64,000 bases of DNA from Spartobacteria bacterium (GTDB taxonomy: Bacteria > Verrucomicrobiota > Verrucomicrobiia > Chthoniobacterales > UBA10450): positions 1 to 64,000 of the forward strand of contig PNAA01000057.1 in NCBI GenBank assembly GCA_003169975.1. Direction: 5' to 3'. This document shows, piece after piece, positions 33,553 through 42,508 of the stretch (the first letter of the stretch is position 1; each line of letters starts with the position of its first letter). The position numbers and the translations under genes are program-made. The notes under the pieces were generated by a model. That model worked only from the letters and a program-made list of their open reading frames with translations. It was not told where the DNA came from and did no database searches.

Positions 33553-34164
33553 ATGAAGACAAAACTGCTCCTGCTCGCTCTCACCACTATCGGCAGCGGC
33601 GCGCTCTGCGCGGCCGAAGCGCCCAAGGTCGGCGCCCCCGCGCCCGCCTTCTCGCTGCCTGCTTCCAACGGCAAAACCATTTCGTTAGGCGATTTTAGAG
33701 GCAAATACGTCGTCCTCGAATGGTTCAACCCAGGCTGTCCCTTCGTGCAGAAGCATTACAAGAGCGACAACATGCAGCAGTTGCAGAACCAGTTCACCGG
33801 CAAGGATGTCGTCTGGCTGACGATCGATTCCTCCGCGCCCGGCAAACAGGGCAGCCTAACCCCGGCGGAAGCGAACAAGCAGATCGCCGAGTGGAAGATG
33901 AAGTCGACCGCGTTGCTCCTCGATCCCGAGGGCAAGGTCGGCCACGAGTATGCCGCGACCAATACGCCCCACATGTTTGTGATCAATCCGGAGGGTAATC
34001 TAATCTACGAAGGCGCGATCGACAGCAAAGCTTCCACTGATCCGGCCGATATCCAAGGCTCGACGAACTACGTGAAGGCGGCGCTGGAGGAAGCGATGGC
34101 CGGCAAACCAGTGGCCAACGCCAAGACCAAGGCCTACGGCTGCTCGATCAAGTACGACCACTAG
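33553..34164 (+). CDS. Secreted thioredoxin-fold redoxin (AhpC/TSA/TlpA-like)
   Basis: A 203-residue periplasmic protein with a signal peptide (MKTKLLLLALTTIGSGALCA) and a redoxin domain. It has FRGKYVVLEWFNPGCPFVQK, with a single catalytic-type Cys in the P-G-C-P loop, and later NTPHMFVINPEGNLIYEGAI with the cis-Pro region. A further Cys lies near the C-terminus (YGCSIKYDH). Having one Cys rather than CxxC at the active site suggests a peroxiredoxin-like activity resolved by the C-terminal Cys, or a DsbD-dependent reductase. It is co-directional with and 6 bp after the DsbD gene. Confidence 0.85.
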   Translation: MKTKLLLLALTTIGSGALCAAEAPKVGAPAPAFSLPASNGKTISLGDFRGKYVVLEWFNPGCPFVQKHYKSDNMQQLQNQFTGKDVVWLTIDSSAPGKQGSLTPAEANKQIAEWKMKSTALLLDPEGKVGHEYAATNTPHMFVINPEGNLIYEGAIDSKASTDPADIQGSTNYVKAALEEAMAGKPVANAKTKAYGCSIKYDH

Positions 34165-34175
34165 CGGCGTGGTTC

Positions 34176-34280
34176 TGTAGACGCCGCTCTCTGAGCGGCG
34201 CGGGTATCGGCGTGGCGACGGGGGAATGCCTGTTCGGCGAATCACGCAACCCCCCGCGTTTCGCAGAGCGAAACGTCTAC
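34176..34280. repeat. REP-like intergenic element (TGTAGACG ... CGTCTAC)
   Basis: The outer ends GTAGACG and CGTCTAC are inverted, as in the element at 30705. Inside are two hairpins, CGCCGCTCTCTGAGCGGCG and GTTTCGCAGAGCGAAAC. The element occupies the gap between two convergent genes and may double as a bidirectional terminator. The inner stems differ in sequence from the sister element while the loop-type bases (CTCT / CAGA) recur. Confidence 0.65.
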
Positions 34281-34289
34281 GACGCCGCT

Positions 34290-35090
34290 TTACGCTGGCT
34301 TGGCGAAGAGACGGCTGCCGAGGCGAAGCACCGCGAGCGGCGTTAGCCTAACGATAAACATCCCGAACTTCATGACGAAGCCCGGAATCACGATCGGCTG
34401 GTTGCGCTCGGTCCCATGCAAGGCGTCCGCCACTACTTTCTCGACCGGCACAGAAACCAGGTCCGGTCCGAGCGCGGCCTCGTCCTGCGATTTTCGGCGC
34501 GCCACTGCTGTGAACTCCGTCCGCACCGGTCCCGGGCAGAGTACGCTGACGGCCACACCGGTGCCGCGCAGCTCGCTCCGGAGCGCTTCGGAAAAACTCG
34601 TCACGTAGGCTTTCGTCGCGGCATAGACCGCGAAATTTGGAATCGGGAGAAAGCTCGCGGAGGAGCTGACGTTCAAGATTGCGCCACGCTTCTGCGCGAT
34701 CATCGCCGGAAGCAACCCGCGCGTCAGCCGCGTCAACGCCACCATGTTGACCAGCATCATCTGGTCGACGCGCTCCGGATCCGCCGTTGCGAAAGCGCCG
34801 AGATCGCCGAGGCCGGCGTTGTTGATCAGCAAATCGATCGGGGGCGTTCGCGCCGTCGCCCAGGCGAGCAACTCGTCGACCGCCTCGTGTTGCGACAAAT
34901 CGGTGGGCCGGATTTCAACGCGCAATTGCGGCTGCCGCTCCATCAGCTCCGCGCGCAATTCCTCCAGCCGCGCCTGGCGGCGCGCGACGAGCATGAGCGT
35001 GGCGGCGCGGCCGCCCAGTTGCCGCGCGAACTCACGCCCGATCCCCGCCGAAGCGCCGGTTATCAGCGCGTTGCAGCCGTCGGTCCGCAT
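34290..35090 (-). CDS. Short-chain dehydrogenase/reductase
   Basis: A 266-residue classical SDR. The NAD(P)-binding motif is T-G-A-S-A-G-I-G near the N-terminus (NALITGASAGIGREFARQLG), NNAGLGDLGAF marks the central strand, and the catalytic Ser and YxxxK are in ILNVSSSASFLP and YAATKAY. An Arg-rich patch after the first strand (ARRQARLEELRAE) suggests NADPH. The C-terminal ~30 residues are hydrophobic (MFIVRLTPLAVLRLGSRLF), so it may associate with membranes. Its ATG overlaps the tesA stop by one base, giving a two-gene operon. The substrate is unknown. Confidence 0.88.
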   Translation of the reverse strand: MRTDGCNALITGASAGIGREFARQLGGRAATLMLVARRQARLEELRAELMERQPQLRVEIRPTDLSQHEAVDELLAWATARTPPIDLLINNAGLGDLGAFATADPERVDQMMLVNMVALTRLTRGLLPAMIAQKRGAILNVSSSASFLPIPNFAVYAATKAYVTSFSEALRSELRGTGVAVSVLCPGPVRTEFTAVARRKSQDEAALGPDLVSVPVEKVVADALHGTERNQPIVIPGFVMKFGMFIVRLTPLAVLRLGSRLFAKPA

Positions 35091-35722
35091 TACGATCCGC
35101 CGTTCCCGAGGAGCGGTCCCAGCACCCGCCAGACGTTTTCCGCCACCACTTTGTGCCCAGCAGCGGTTGGATGAATATGGTCCGCCTGATTCAAATCGTC
35201 GTGTCCGCCGACGCCCTCCAGAAGAAACGGAATGAGCGCCGCTTCGTTCGCGCGCGCGAGGTCGCCGTAAACTTCCCGGAACGCGTCGCTGAAAGCGCCG
35301 CCCAAATTCGGCGGCATCCGCATCCCGGCGATGACGATTTTCACCGCCGGGTTCTTCGCTTTCACCCGGTCGATGATGGCCTGGAGATTCGCTTTCATCT
35401 GCGCGACGGGCAGCCCGCGCAATCCGTCATTCGCCCCGAGTGCGAGGACGAGAACGTCGATTTTTTTCTGCAACACCCAGTCGAGCCGCGCCAGTCCACC
35501 TGCTGTCGTATCGCCGCTGATCCCGGCGTTGATCACGCCGAAGGGCAGATTTTTTTCGCGAATCTTTTCCTGGATCAAGGCCGGGTAAGCCTGCTCCTGC
35601 TCGACTCCGAGTCCGGCGGTCAGGCTGTCGCCGAGGAAGAGGATCGTGCCGCCAAAAGCGGACGACGCGCAAGCGAGCGCGAAAAAGACAAAAACGAAAC
35701 CGCGGCGCATCAATTTCCTCAT
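35090..35722 (-). CDS. tesA: SGNH-family arylesterase / acyl-CoA thioesterase I (TesA-like)
   Basis: A 210-residue secreted hydrolase: signal peptide (RRGFVFVFFALACASSAFG), block I G-D-S-L-T with the catalytic Ser (ILFLGDSLTAGLGVE), block II Gly in AGISGDTTAGG, block III G-A-N-D, and block V D-H-I-H-P with the Asp and His of the triad. The start at MRKLMRRG is preferred over an upstream in-frame ATG because the signal peptide follows at once. It is divergent from the ABC gene pair ybbA-ybbP, the same arrangement as tesA in Escherichia coli, which supports the assignment. Confidence 0.9.
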   Translation of the reverse strand: MRKLMRRGFVFVFFALACASSAFGGTILFLGDSLTAGLGVEQEQAYPALIQEKIREKNLPFGVINAGISGDTTAGGLARLDWVLQKKIDVLVLALGANDGLRGLPVAQMKANLQAIIDRVKAKNPAVKIVIAGMRMPPNLGGAFSDAFREVYGDLARANEAALIPFLLEGVGGHDDLNQADHIHPTAAGHKVVAENVWRVLGPLLGNGGS

Positions 35723-35772
35723 GCGCGCCGTATCACCATCGCGTAAGCAAGACGCGCCACCCTGACCCGTCA

Positions 35773-36447
35773 ATGAACTCGTTCCCGATTCTCAAGGTCC
35801 GCGACCTAACGAAAAGCTACGCTACGGGCGCGGGGCGCCTGACCGTTTTGCGCGACATCTCGTTCACCCTCGAGCAAGGCGCGACCTGCTCGATCCTCGG
35901 CCCATCGGGCAGCGGGAAAACGACGCTCCTCGGTCTGGCGGCGGGGCTCGATCTTCCGACCTCCGGCTCGGTGCTCCTCAACGGCATCGCCCTCGCCGAA
36001 ATCAGCGAGGACGAACGCGCGCGAGTGCGCAACGCGCATGTCGGTTTTGTTTTTCAGAGTTTCCAGCTCATCCCGACGCTGACCGCGCTCGAGAATGTGA
36101 CCGTGCCGATGGACCTGCGCGGCGACCGCAGCGCGCGGGCACTTGCGCTTGATCTCCTGCAACGCGTCGGGCTCGGCGACCGGAGCGATCATTATCCGGC
36201 GCAACTCTCCGGTGGCGAACAGCAGCGGGTCGCTCTGGCGCGAGCATTTATCAACCGGCCGAAGGTATTGTTCGCCGACGAACCGACCGGCAACCTCGAC
36301 GCCGAGACGAGCCAGAACGTGATCGAAATCATGCTCGAATTGAACCGCAGCGCGGGAACCGCGCTCGTCCTTGTGACGCACGATCCCGACGTCGCGCGTT
36401 TGACCGAGCGGACGATTCGCCTGCGCAGCGGAGCGATGGTCGGATGA
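35773..36447 (+). CDS. ybbA: ABC transporter ATP-binding protein (YbbA/LolD-like)
   Basis: A 224-residue ATPase of the MacB/LolD group: Walker A GPSGSGKTTLLGL, Q-loop FVFQSFQLIPTLTALENV, signature QLSGGEQQRVALARA, Walker B VLFADEPTGNLD, and switch His in LVTHDPDVARL. These ATPases energise mechanotransmission permeases and do not move substrate through the membrane. The permease gene follows after a palindromic element of about 100 bp. The degenerate 9-mer ACCTAACGA lies near the start. Confidence 0.9.
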   Translation: MNSFPILKVRDLTKSYATGAGRLTVLRDISFTLEQGATCSILGPSGSGKTTLLGLAAGLDLPTSGSVLLNGIALAEISEDERARVRNAHVGFVFQSFQLIPTLTALENVTVPMDLRGDRSARALALDLLQRVGLGDRSDHYPAQLSGGEQQRVALARAFINRPKVLFADEPTGNLDAETSQNVIEIMLELNRSAGTALVLVTHDPDVARLTERTIRLRSGAMVG

Positions 36448-36457
36448 GCGGTTTCTT

Positions 36458-36541
36458 TCGGAGGGACGTGCTTCCGCACGTCCAGTTTGGTATGGCGGCG
36501 CGGATGGGAGAAACCGGACGTGCGGAAGCACGTCCCTCCGA
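36458..36541. repeat. Long perfect inverted repeat (26-bp arms) between ybbA and ybbP
   Basis: Two 26-base arms (36458-36483 and 36516-36541) are perfectly complementary across a 32-base loop. Each arm contains its own smaller palindrome, GGACGTGCTTCCGCACGTCC. Transcribed, it would form a very stable hairpin directly before the permease start codon, six bases away. It could be a REP-type mobile element or an RNA structure that lowers expression of the permease relative to the ATPase. Confidence 0.75.
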
Positions 36542-36547
36542 GCAATA

Positions 36548-39103
36548 ATGCGCCACGCGACCGAGAACATGGGCTTCGTCTTTCGCATGGCGTGGCGCGA
36601 CAGCCGTGCGAGTCGCTGGCGCCTCCTCCTTTTTTCCATTTCGATCTCGTTAGGCGTGGCGGCTTTGATCGCGATCGGTTTGTTCCGCGCCAGCCTGGCG
36701 CAGGCGATTGACGACCAGGCCCGGTCGCTCCTCGGGGCGGATCTGGTGGTGGAGAGCTCGCGGCCGTTTACCGCCGAGCAGGAACAGATGCTCCGCTCGT
36801 TAGGCGAAACCCAGGCGCGCGAAGTGCGCTTCAACACAATGGCTCTCTTCCCGAAAGCCGGCGGCACCCGGCTCGTCCATGTCCGCGCCTTGGGCGGAGC
36901 TTTTCCCTTCTACGGCAGGATGGAAACCGCGCCGGCTGCGGCCGCGAAGACTTTCCGGAATGGGAGCCAAGCCGTCCCCGAGGAAAGTCTGCTCTTCCAA
37001 TTCCGGGCTCAGCCGGGCGACCCGATCAAGATCGGCGAAGCGACCTTCACGATTGCGGGCGCGCTGACCAAGATGCCGGGCGAAGCCTCGCCCGCCGCGA
37101 GCTTCGCGCCGCGGGTTTACATCCCGCTGCAAAATCTCGCGCAAACCGACCTGCTTAAGCCGGGCAGCCTGGCGCGCTATCTGAACTTCGTGAAGTTCGC
37201 GCCGAAGGTTGACGTGGCGGGCGAAATCAAAAAACTCGCGCCGCGAATCGAGCATCTCGGACTCGAATACGACACGGTCGCGAAACGGAAGAAGGATCTG
37301 GGCGAATCGCTCGACAACCTTTACCGCTTCCTCAATCTCGTCGGCTTCATCTCGCTCCTGCTCGGCGCGGTCGGCGTGGCGAGCGCGATCCAGGCGCACC
37401 TGCAACAAAAGGTGCGGACGGCCGCCGTCCTGCGTTGTCTGGGCGCGTCGGGCCGCACGACCGTCGCCGTTTATCTCCTTCAGGCGATGGCGATGGGGTT
37501 CGTCGGAGTCCTGACGGGCGCGGCGCTTGGCCTAACGATTCACCAAACTCTTCCCGGCGCGCTCCAGAAATATCTGCCGTTCGTCCTGCCGACCACGATC
37601 CTGTGGGCACCTGTCCTGCGCGGCATGGCGGTCGGACTGGGCGTTTGCCTCCTCTTTGCGCTCCCGCCGCTCCTCCGTTTCCGCCGCGTGTCGCCGCTCA
37701 TCGCTCTCCGCGCGACGGTCGACGACGGCGCCGCCCCCGTCTCGCGCGACCTGGTGATGTGGCTCGTTTATTTGGCGATCGCCGCCAGCCTGACCGCGTT
37801 TGCGATCTCGCAGGCGGAAGCCTGGACCGACGGGTTATTTGTCGCCGCCGGTCTGGCCGTGGCTGTCGCGGTCCTCATCGGCGTGGCGAAGCTGCTGATT
37901 TTCCTCGTGCGCAAACTTTTGCCGCCGCACTGGAGCTTCGTTCTCCGCCAGGGGTTGGCCAATCTCCATCGCCCCAACAATCGCACCCTGCTCCTCACCC
38001 TGTCGTTAGGCCTGGGCACTTTTTTGCTCCTTACCATTTACCTGACGCGCGACGTGCTCCTCACCCAGTTCCGCTCGATCGGGGCGCACGACCAGCCCAA
38101 CATCTTCCTTTTCGACATCCAGCCGGACCAGACCGACGCGGTCGCCGGACTCGTTAGGCAATTGGGCTTCCCCGTCCTCCAGCAGGCCCCGATCGTGACC
38201 ATGCGCCTGCTCGAGGTGAAAGGCCGCAAGGCGTCCGAGATGCTGAAAGATCCGCAGAACAAGGCGCCGGAATGGGAGTTGGAACGCGAGTACCGCTCGA
38301 CTTACCGCGCGCAGCTAAGCGAGACGGAAAAGATCACCGCCGGCAAGTGGGTCAGCCGAGTCGACTATCATCCGGGCGACACGGTGCCGATTTCCGTCGA
38401 GCAGGATATCGCGAAGGATCTTGGCCTGACGATTGGCGATGCGCTCGTCTTCGATGTGCAGGGCGTGCCGATCAAGGCGCGGGTGGCGAGTTTGCGCGAA
38501 GTCGATTGGAAGCGCTTCCAAACCAACTTCTTCATCGTCTTTCCCACCGGCGTCCTGGAGAACGCGCCGACTTTCAACGTGCTCGTCAGTCGCGTCCCGA
38601 CGCCGGCGGCTTCGGCGCAACTGCAAAACGCGGTCGTGGCCAGGTTCCCGAACGTTTCCGCGCTCGATCTCACTTCGGTCATTCAAACCGTGGATTCGAT
38701 CCTGACGAAGGTCGCGCTCGTCATCCGCATCATGTCGCTCTTTACCGTCGGCACCGGGTTGATTGTGCTCGGAAGCACGATCTGGAGCGGACGTTACCAG
38801 CGGCTGAAAGAGAGTGTGCTCCTGCGCACACTGGGCGCGTCGCGCTGGCAGATCTGGAAAATTCTCTGCGCGGAATATTTATTTTTGGGACTGCTCGCGA
38901 GTGCGACCGGGATCGTGCTCGCGCTCGCGGCCAGTTGGGCGCTGGCCGTTTTCACTTTCAAGCTGGCCTACACCCCGGCGCTCCTGCCGGTCGTGATCGC
39001 GGGTTTGATCGTGAGCACGCTAACCGTCGCGGTCGGCCTGCTGACCAGCTACGGCCTGGGGAGCACGCCGCCCCTGGCGATCCTGCGCGAAGGACTGGAG
39101 TAA
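36548..39103 (+). CDS. ybbP: FtsX/MacB-type ABC permease (YbbP-like)
   Basis: An 851-residue membrane protein with duplicated FtsX-type permease halves: TM1 near residues 28-48, three TMs at about 265-390, a further group at about 400-460, a second soluble domain, and three TMs at the C-terminus. The motif QLQNAVVARFPNVSALDLTS and the helix GASRWQIWKILCAEYLFLG are typical of the family. With YbbA it probably forms a lipoprotein or lipid extraction system at the inner membrane. It carries five exact 9-mers (36647, 36797, 37530, 38003, 38151), the densest of any gene here. Confidence 0.9.
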   Translation: MRHATENMGFVFRMAWRDSRASRWRLLLFSISISLGVAALIAIGLFRASLAQAIDDQARSLLGADLVVESSRPFTAEQEQMLRSLGETQAREVRFNTMALFPKAGGTRLVHVRALGGAFPFYGRMETAPAAAAKTFRNGSQAVPEESLLFQFRAQPGDPIKIGEATFTIAGALTKMPGEASPAASFAPRVYIPLQNLAQTDLLKPGSLARYLNFVKFAPKVDVAGEIKKLAPRIEHLGLEYDTVAKRKKDLGESLDNLYRFLNLVGFISLLLGAVGVASAIQAHLQQKVRTAAVLRCLGASGRTTVAVYLLQAMAMGFVGVLTGAALGLTIHQTLPGALQKYLPFVLPTTILWAPVLRGMAVGLGVCLLFALPPLLRFRRVSPLIALRATVDDGAAPVSRDLVMWLVYLAIAASLTAFAISQAEAWTDGLFVAAGLAVAVAVLIGVAKLLIFLVRKLLPPHWSFVLRQGLANLHRPNNRTLLLTLSLGLGTFLLLTIYLTRDVLLTQFRSIGAHDQPNIFLFDIQPDQTDAVAGLVRQLGFPVLQQAPIVTMRLLEVKGRKASEMLKDPQNKAPEWELEREYRSTYRAQLSETEKITAGKWVSRVDYHPGDTVPISVEQDIAKDLGLTIGDALVFDVQGVPIKARVASLREVDWKRFQTNFFIVFPTGVLENAPTFNVLVSRVPTPAASAQLQNAVVARFPNVSALDLTSVIQTVDSILTKVALVIRIMSLFTVGTGLIVLGSTIWSGRYQRLKESVLLRTLGASRWQIWKILCAEYLFLGLLASATGIVLALAASWALAVFTFKLAYTPALLPVVIAGLIVSTLTVAVGLLTSYGLGSTPPLAILREGLE

Positions 39104-39177
39104 TTGTAGGGCGGGCGCTCCGCCTGCCCAGGATCGAGAGTTCAAGAAACCGGGCAGGCGGAGCGCCCGCCCTACAA
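39104..39177. terminator. Inverted repeat between convergent ybbP and rluB-type genes (probable bidirectional terminator)
   Basis: Two 26-base arms starting TTGTAGGGCGGGCGCTCCGC are perfectly complementary around a 22-base loop. The element lies exactly between two genes that end facing each other and overlaps the last bases of the minus-strand gene. No long T-run follows, so it is either a stem-dependent terminator or another REP-like palindrome serving that role. Confidence 0.55.
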
Positions 39178-39867
39178 AGGCTGGGGGCGAACCTTTGCCA
39201 ATTCGCTTTTCGTTAGGGGCCGCCAGCTGCCCCGCGGCAGCTCGCCAAGCCGCAGATGGCCGATGCGGGTGCGGACGAGCCGCTCCACTTCGTAGCCAAT
39301 CTCGTAAAACATGCGGCGGATTTGCCGATTCATGCCCTGTTGCAGGACGACGCGCAGCCGGGTCGGGCCGATCGGTTGCAGCCGCGCAAGCCGGGCGCGC
39401 TTGCCGTCGAGAAAAACGCCGTCGAGCAATTTCTGTCCGCGCTTCGAATCCCAGCGTCGATCAAGCGTGACCTCGTATTCCTTCTCCACCTTGTAGCGCG
39501 GATGGGTGAGGTGCTGGGCGAGATCGCCGTCGCTCGTGAGCAGGAGCAGCCCCTCGGTCTGGGCATCGAGCCGGCCGACGTTGAAGAGGCGGGAAAATTT
39601 CGCGGGCAACAAATCGTAGATCGTGTCGGTCGCATTGGGATCGCGCCGGGTGGAAACGAAACCAGCCGGCTTGTGCAGCGCGATGGTCAGCGTTTCCGCT
39701 GGCCTAACGAGCCGGTGGCCGACCTTGACGTGGTCACTCGCTTCGACCTGCGTGCTGAAATTCGTGCACGGCTGGCCATTGATTGTGACGCGGCCTTCCG
39801 CGATCAGCTCGTCACAATGGCGGCGCGAGCCGAGCCCGGCCGCGGCGAGGAAGCGGTTGAGGCGCAA
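39172..39867 (-). CDS. rRNA pseudouridine synthase (RsuA/RluB/E/F family)
   Basis: A 231-residue enzyme. The N-terminal S4 RNA-binding domain (MRLNRFLAAAGLGSRRHCDE) is followed by the catalytic domain with the family signature GRLDAQTEGLLLLTSDGDLA, which includes the catalytic Asp. Near the end comes QQGMNRQIRRMFYEIGYEV. It isomerises a uridine in rRNA. The architecture (S4 plus this core) is that of RluB/RluF or RsuA; which one cannot be told by eye. The small basic protein gene lies 6 bp upstream. Confidence 0.9.
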   Translation of the reverse strand: MRLNRFLAAAGLGSRRHCDELIAEGRVTINGQPCTNFSTQVEASDHVKVGHRLVRPAETLTIALHKPAGFVSTRRDPNATDTIYDLLPAKFSRLFNVGRLDAQTEGLLLLTSDGDLAQHLTHPRYKVEKEYEVTLDRRWDSKRGQKLLDGVFLDGKRARLARLQPIGPTRLRVVLQQGMNRQIRRMFYEIGYEVERLVRTRIGHLRLGELPRGSWRPLTKSELAKVRPQPL

Positions 39868-39873
39868 CCTGGC

Positions 39874-40029
39874 TTAGAGATCCGGCTTGGTCTTCGGCAG
39901 ACCGATGACTTTGCTCGTCTCTTTCCACTGGCCACGCTTTTTGAGCAATTCGACCCGCTCGAAACGTTTCAAGACATTGCGCTTGGCTGCGATGGTGCTG
40001 GCGCCTTTAAGACTGCGATGCTGCGACAT
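39874..40029 (-). CDS. Small basic protein of the Verrucomicrobia/Chlamydiae type
   Basis: A 51-residue protein starting MSQHRSLKGASTIAAKRNVL, followed by KRFERVELLKKRGQWKE and ending GLPKTKPDL. The ATG has a GGAG Shine-Dalgarno about seven bases upstream. Length, charge and the RNVLKRFERVELL core match my memory of the small basic protein family found in PVC bacteria. This is the best taxonomic marker in the window. Its role is thought to be linked to translation. It is upstream of and probably co-transcribed with the pseudouridine synthase gene, which agrees with an RNA-related function. Confidence 0.85.
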   Translation of the reverse strand: MSQHRSLKGASTIAAKRNVLKRFERVELLKKRGQWKETSKVIGLPKTKPDL

Positions 40030-40093
40030 AAATTGCTCCGGGTTATAGTCCGAAAATGAGCGGGCAAGGTAGCTGGCCTCGCGGCTTTTTCAA

Positions 40094-40663
40094 ATGGATT
40101 GCATTTTAAGACCGCGCCGCGTTTCCGGAGCAGCCAATGCCTGGCTTGCACTCGGGCTCGCGGCAGTACTGGTGTTGGCGCTCGGATTGCTTTCCTGTCG
40201 GGGGCTCGATTGGTTTCTTCTCAAGCGCTCGCTGCGCGGCAAATTCGGCGAGCAAGACTGGATCACCACTCAGCAACTGGCCGATTGGCTGGCAGACAAG
40301 AAGCGTCCCGCGCCAGTGCTGCTCGATGTGCGGACGCCGGCCGAGTGGGAAGTTAGCCACCTGCCGGGCGCGCGGCGGGTCGATCCGCAAGCGGATGCCA
40401 GAGTCGCGGCGGGGAAGCTCGCAAAAGATGCGCCGATCGTGACTTATTGCGCGGTCGGCTATCGCTCGGGCGCGATGGCGCAACGGCTGCGCGCCGCTGG
40501 TTATACCCGGGTGCAGAATCTCGAAGGCTCGATTTTCGAGTGGGCGAACGAGCATCGGCCGCTGGTGCGCGACGGAGAGCGCGTGACGCAGGTCCATCCC
40601 TACAGCGCGTTCTGGGGCCGCCTGCTCGCGCCGGAGGTGCGCGCGCCGGTCCCGCCGAAGTAG
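40094..40663 (+). CDS. Membrane-anchored rhodanese-domain protein
   Basis: A 189-residue protein with one N-terminal TM (about residues 14-34, WLALGLAAVLVLALGLL) and a rhodanese domain. The family start is VLLDVRTPAEWEVSHLPGAR and the active-site loop is TYCAVGYRSGAMA with Cys as the sulfur-carrying residue. The domain probably lies on the periplasmic side. It moves sulfane sulfur or acts as a thiol-dependent binding module. The TTG or ATG choice at the start is uncertain. A GCCTAACGA copy follows the stop by two bases. Confidence 0.82.
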   Translation: MDCILRPRRVSGAANAWLALGLAAVLVLALGLLSCRGLDWFLLKRSLRGKFGEQDWITTQQLADWLADKKRPAPVLLDVRTPAEWEVSHLPGARRVDPQADARVAAGKLAKDAPIVTYCAVGYRSGAMAQRLRAAGYTRVQNLEGSIFEWANEHRPLVRDGERVTQVHPYSAFWGRLLAPEVRAPVPPK

Positions 40664-40667
40664 TCGC

Positions 40668-42464
40668 CTAACGATGATTGCTCAGGAGGACGGTGGTGCC
40701 GCACGTGGTCAACTCTTCCGCCGCCTCGCCGTCGGCGCGGAGCAGCGCCTGCCAATGCGGCAACCGGTCCCGCTCGACCAGGAGATAGAAACGATCGGCA
40801 CCCTTCCACGCCTGCAGGACCGTCTTTTCGTCGAGAAAAATATCCGGGGGCGGTCCGAGCGCCGCGCCGGGCTCGGCCGCCGGATCCTGGTTCACGAGAT
40901 AAAACTTTCGGCCGAGATAGAAGAGGAGGCTGCTCCCGACATGCATCGGTCCTTCGTAAATGATTTTGTCGTTAGGCGCGATGCGTTCCTGGATGAAGTC
41001 GGCCGCCTCGGCGAGCGAAAAATAAGGCGCCATTCGCGCCACTCCGTCCATCATGCTGAAGCCGATCGGTACCAGCGCGGCAGCCAGCGCGGTGAGAGCC
41101 AGGCGGGGGCGCTCCCGCCAGATGAACCAGAGCGCGATTGCCGAGAAAAGAATGAGCGCGAGCCCGATCACGACGAACATCGAGCGGAAACCCAGCCAGG
41201 TGGAAATCGGGATATCCGTTAGGGTCCGCCAGGCGGTGGATCGCCCCGCGGTCGCGCCCCAATGGCCGTCCGCGCCGTGCAAGAGTGCCGGCAACCGCCA
41301 GGCCACGAGCCCGGCGACGAGGCCGATCGCGAGCACACCGGAGACGCCGACGATCCGGCTCCAGCGCGGCATCCGTTCCCAGGCAGTCGCGGCAAAAATG
41401 GCGAACCCGCCCCACATGCTCATCGAGTAGTAATCCTGCCGTTGGCCGATGAAGAAGAGCGGGATGAAAACCACGGCCATCCAGCAAAGCGGGAGGGCAT
41501 CGGCAAATTCGATTTCACGCGGACGGAAAACGCGACGCCATGCCAGGAGCACACCGGGCAGGATCGCGACCGTCCAGGGGAACCACCACGCCACATGCAG
41601 CGCGAGGAAGACGTGGCGCGGCACGTTGTCGTAGCTGTGACCCGGATCCGCCTTGCCGGCGAGATGCACGAGCCATTCCCGCGCGGTGAATTGGCTGAGG
41701 AAACCGGGATGCTGCCACTCCAGCCAGATGTGCCACGGAGCGGCGATGAGCAGAAAAACGAGAATCCCGTCCCAGCGCAGCAACTCGCGAAACCGCAGGC
41801 GCGCTTCGCGATAAAAGCAGGCAAGCAACCCGAGGATCGCCGCCGGGTAGAGCAGCCCGTGCAGGCTTTTCGTCATGCAGGCGAGCGCGACGCAAATCCA
41901 GAAACCGATAAACCAGCCGCGCCGGCCCTGCCGCCGCTCGTAGCCGCGAATCGCGCAGTAAATCGAACCGGCGATAAAGGCGCTGAAAACCGGCTCCGGC
42001 ATAACGATGCGGCCCAGGAGAAAAGTGCCGCACGCACAGAGATGGATCAGCCCGGCGAGAAAGCCGCGCCACGGACCGCCGAGCCGGTCGCCGATAAGAA
42101 AAGTGAGCGCGACGGCGGCGAACGTGCCGAGGGCGATCGGCAGGCGAACCGCCGCGTTCGTTAGGCCAAACGCTTTCAGGGAAACCGCGATCGCCCAGTA
42201 GAGCAGCGGTGGTTTTTGCAGCCGCGGGACGCCGTCATTCGTCGGCATGAGCCACTGGTGCGACTCCAGCATCTCGCGCGCGGCGCCGGCGTACTGGCCG
42301 TCGGTTTCATTGTAGAGATCGCCCCAGCCGACCGTCGCGACGTGCAGGAGGGCGGTGAGGCAGAGGACGAAAATAAAGAGCGCGCGCCGGATCGGCGGCG
42401 GCTCCAAAGCACGCGGGGGGAGAAACGCTTCGTCGAGAGTGAGGGCGGGATTGCCAGAGGACAT
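40668..42464 (-). CDS. ArnT/PMT-like glycosyltransferase, polytopic
   Basis: A 598-residue membrane protein of the GT-C class. The first periplasmic loop has the acidic motif [16 protein letters not shown] with the catalytic-type Asp and Glu. [11 protein letters not shown]-like sequence ([16 protein letters not shown]) follows, and about 11-12 helices occur, with a soluble C-terminal part from ~residue 480. Family members transfer sugars from polyprenyl phosphate carriers to lipids or proteins. The ATG at [12 protein letters not shown] is chosen because the 30 codons upstream are low in family likeness and cross a 9-mer (42467) between genes. Confidence 0.85.
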   Translation of the reverse strand: MSSGNPALTLDEAFLPPRALEPPPIRRALFIFVLCLTALLHVATVGWGDLYNETDGQYAGAAREMLESHQWLMPTNDGVPRLQKPPLLYWAIAVSLKAFGLTNAAVRLPIALGTFAAVALTFLIGDRLGGPWRGFLAGLIHLCACGTFLLGRIVMPEPVFSAFIAGSIYCAIRGYERRQGRRGWFIGFWICVALACMTKSLHGLLYPAAILGLLACFYREARLRFRELLRWDGILVFLLIAAPWHIWLEWQHPGFLSQFTAREWLVHLAGKADPGHSYDNVPRHVFLALHVAWWFPWTVAILPGVLLAWRRVFRPREIEFADALPLCWMAVVFIPLFFIGQRQDYYSMSMWGGFAIFAATAWERMPRWSRIVGVSGVLAIGLVAGLVAWRLPALLHGADGHWGATAGRSTAWRTLTDIPISTWLGFRSMFVVIGLALILFSAIALWFIWRERPRLALTALAAALVPIGFSMMDGVARMAPYFSLAEAADFIQERIAPNDKIIYEGPMHVGSSLLFYLGRKFYLVNQDPAAEPGAALGPPPDIFLDEKTVLQAWKGADRFYLLVERDRLPHWQALLRADGEAAEELTTCGTTVLLSNHR

Positions 42465-42508
42465 CTTCGTTAGGCTAGGTCTTCCGGCCGAAAAGTCTGC
42501 CGCGGGAT

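Noticed and set aside
32238-33698. A 486-residue plus-strand frame inside the DsbD gene
   Set aside because: Arg/Pro/Ala-rich shadow of dsbD in another frame, crossing its stop.
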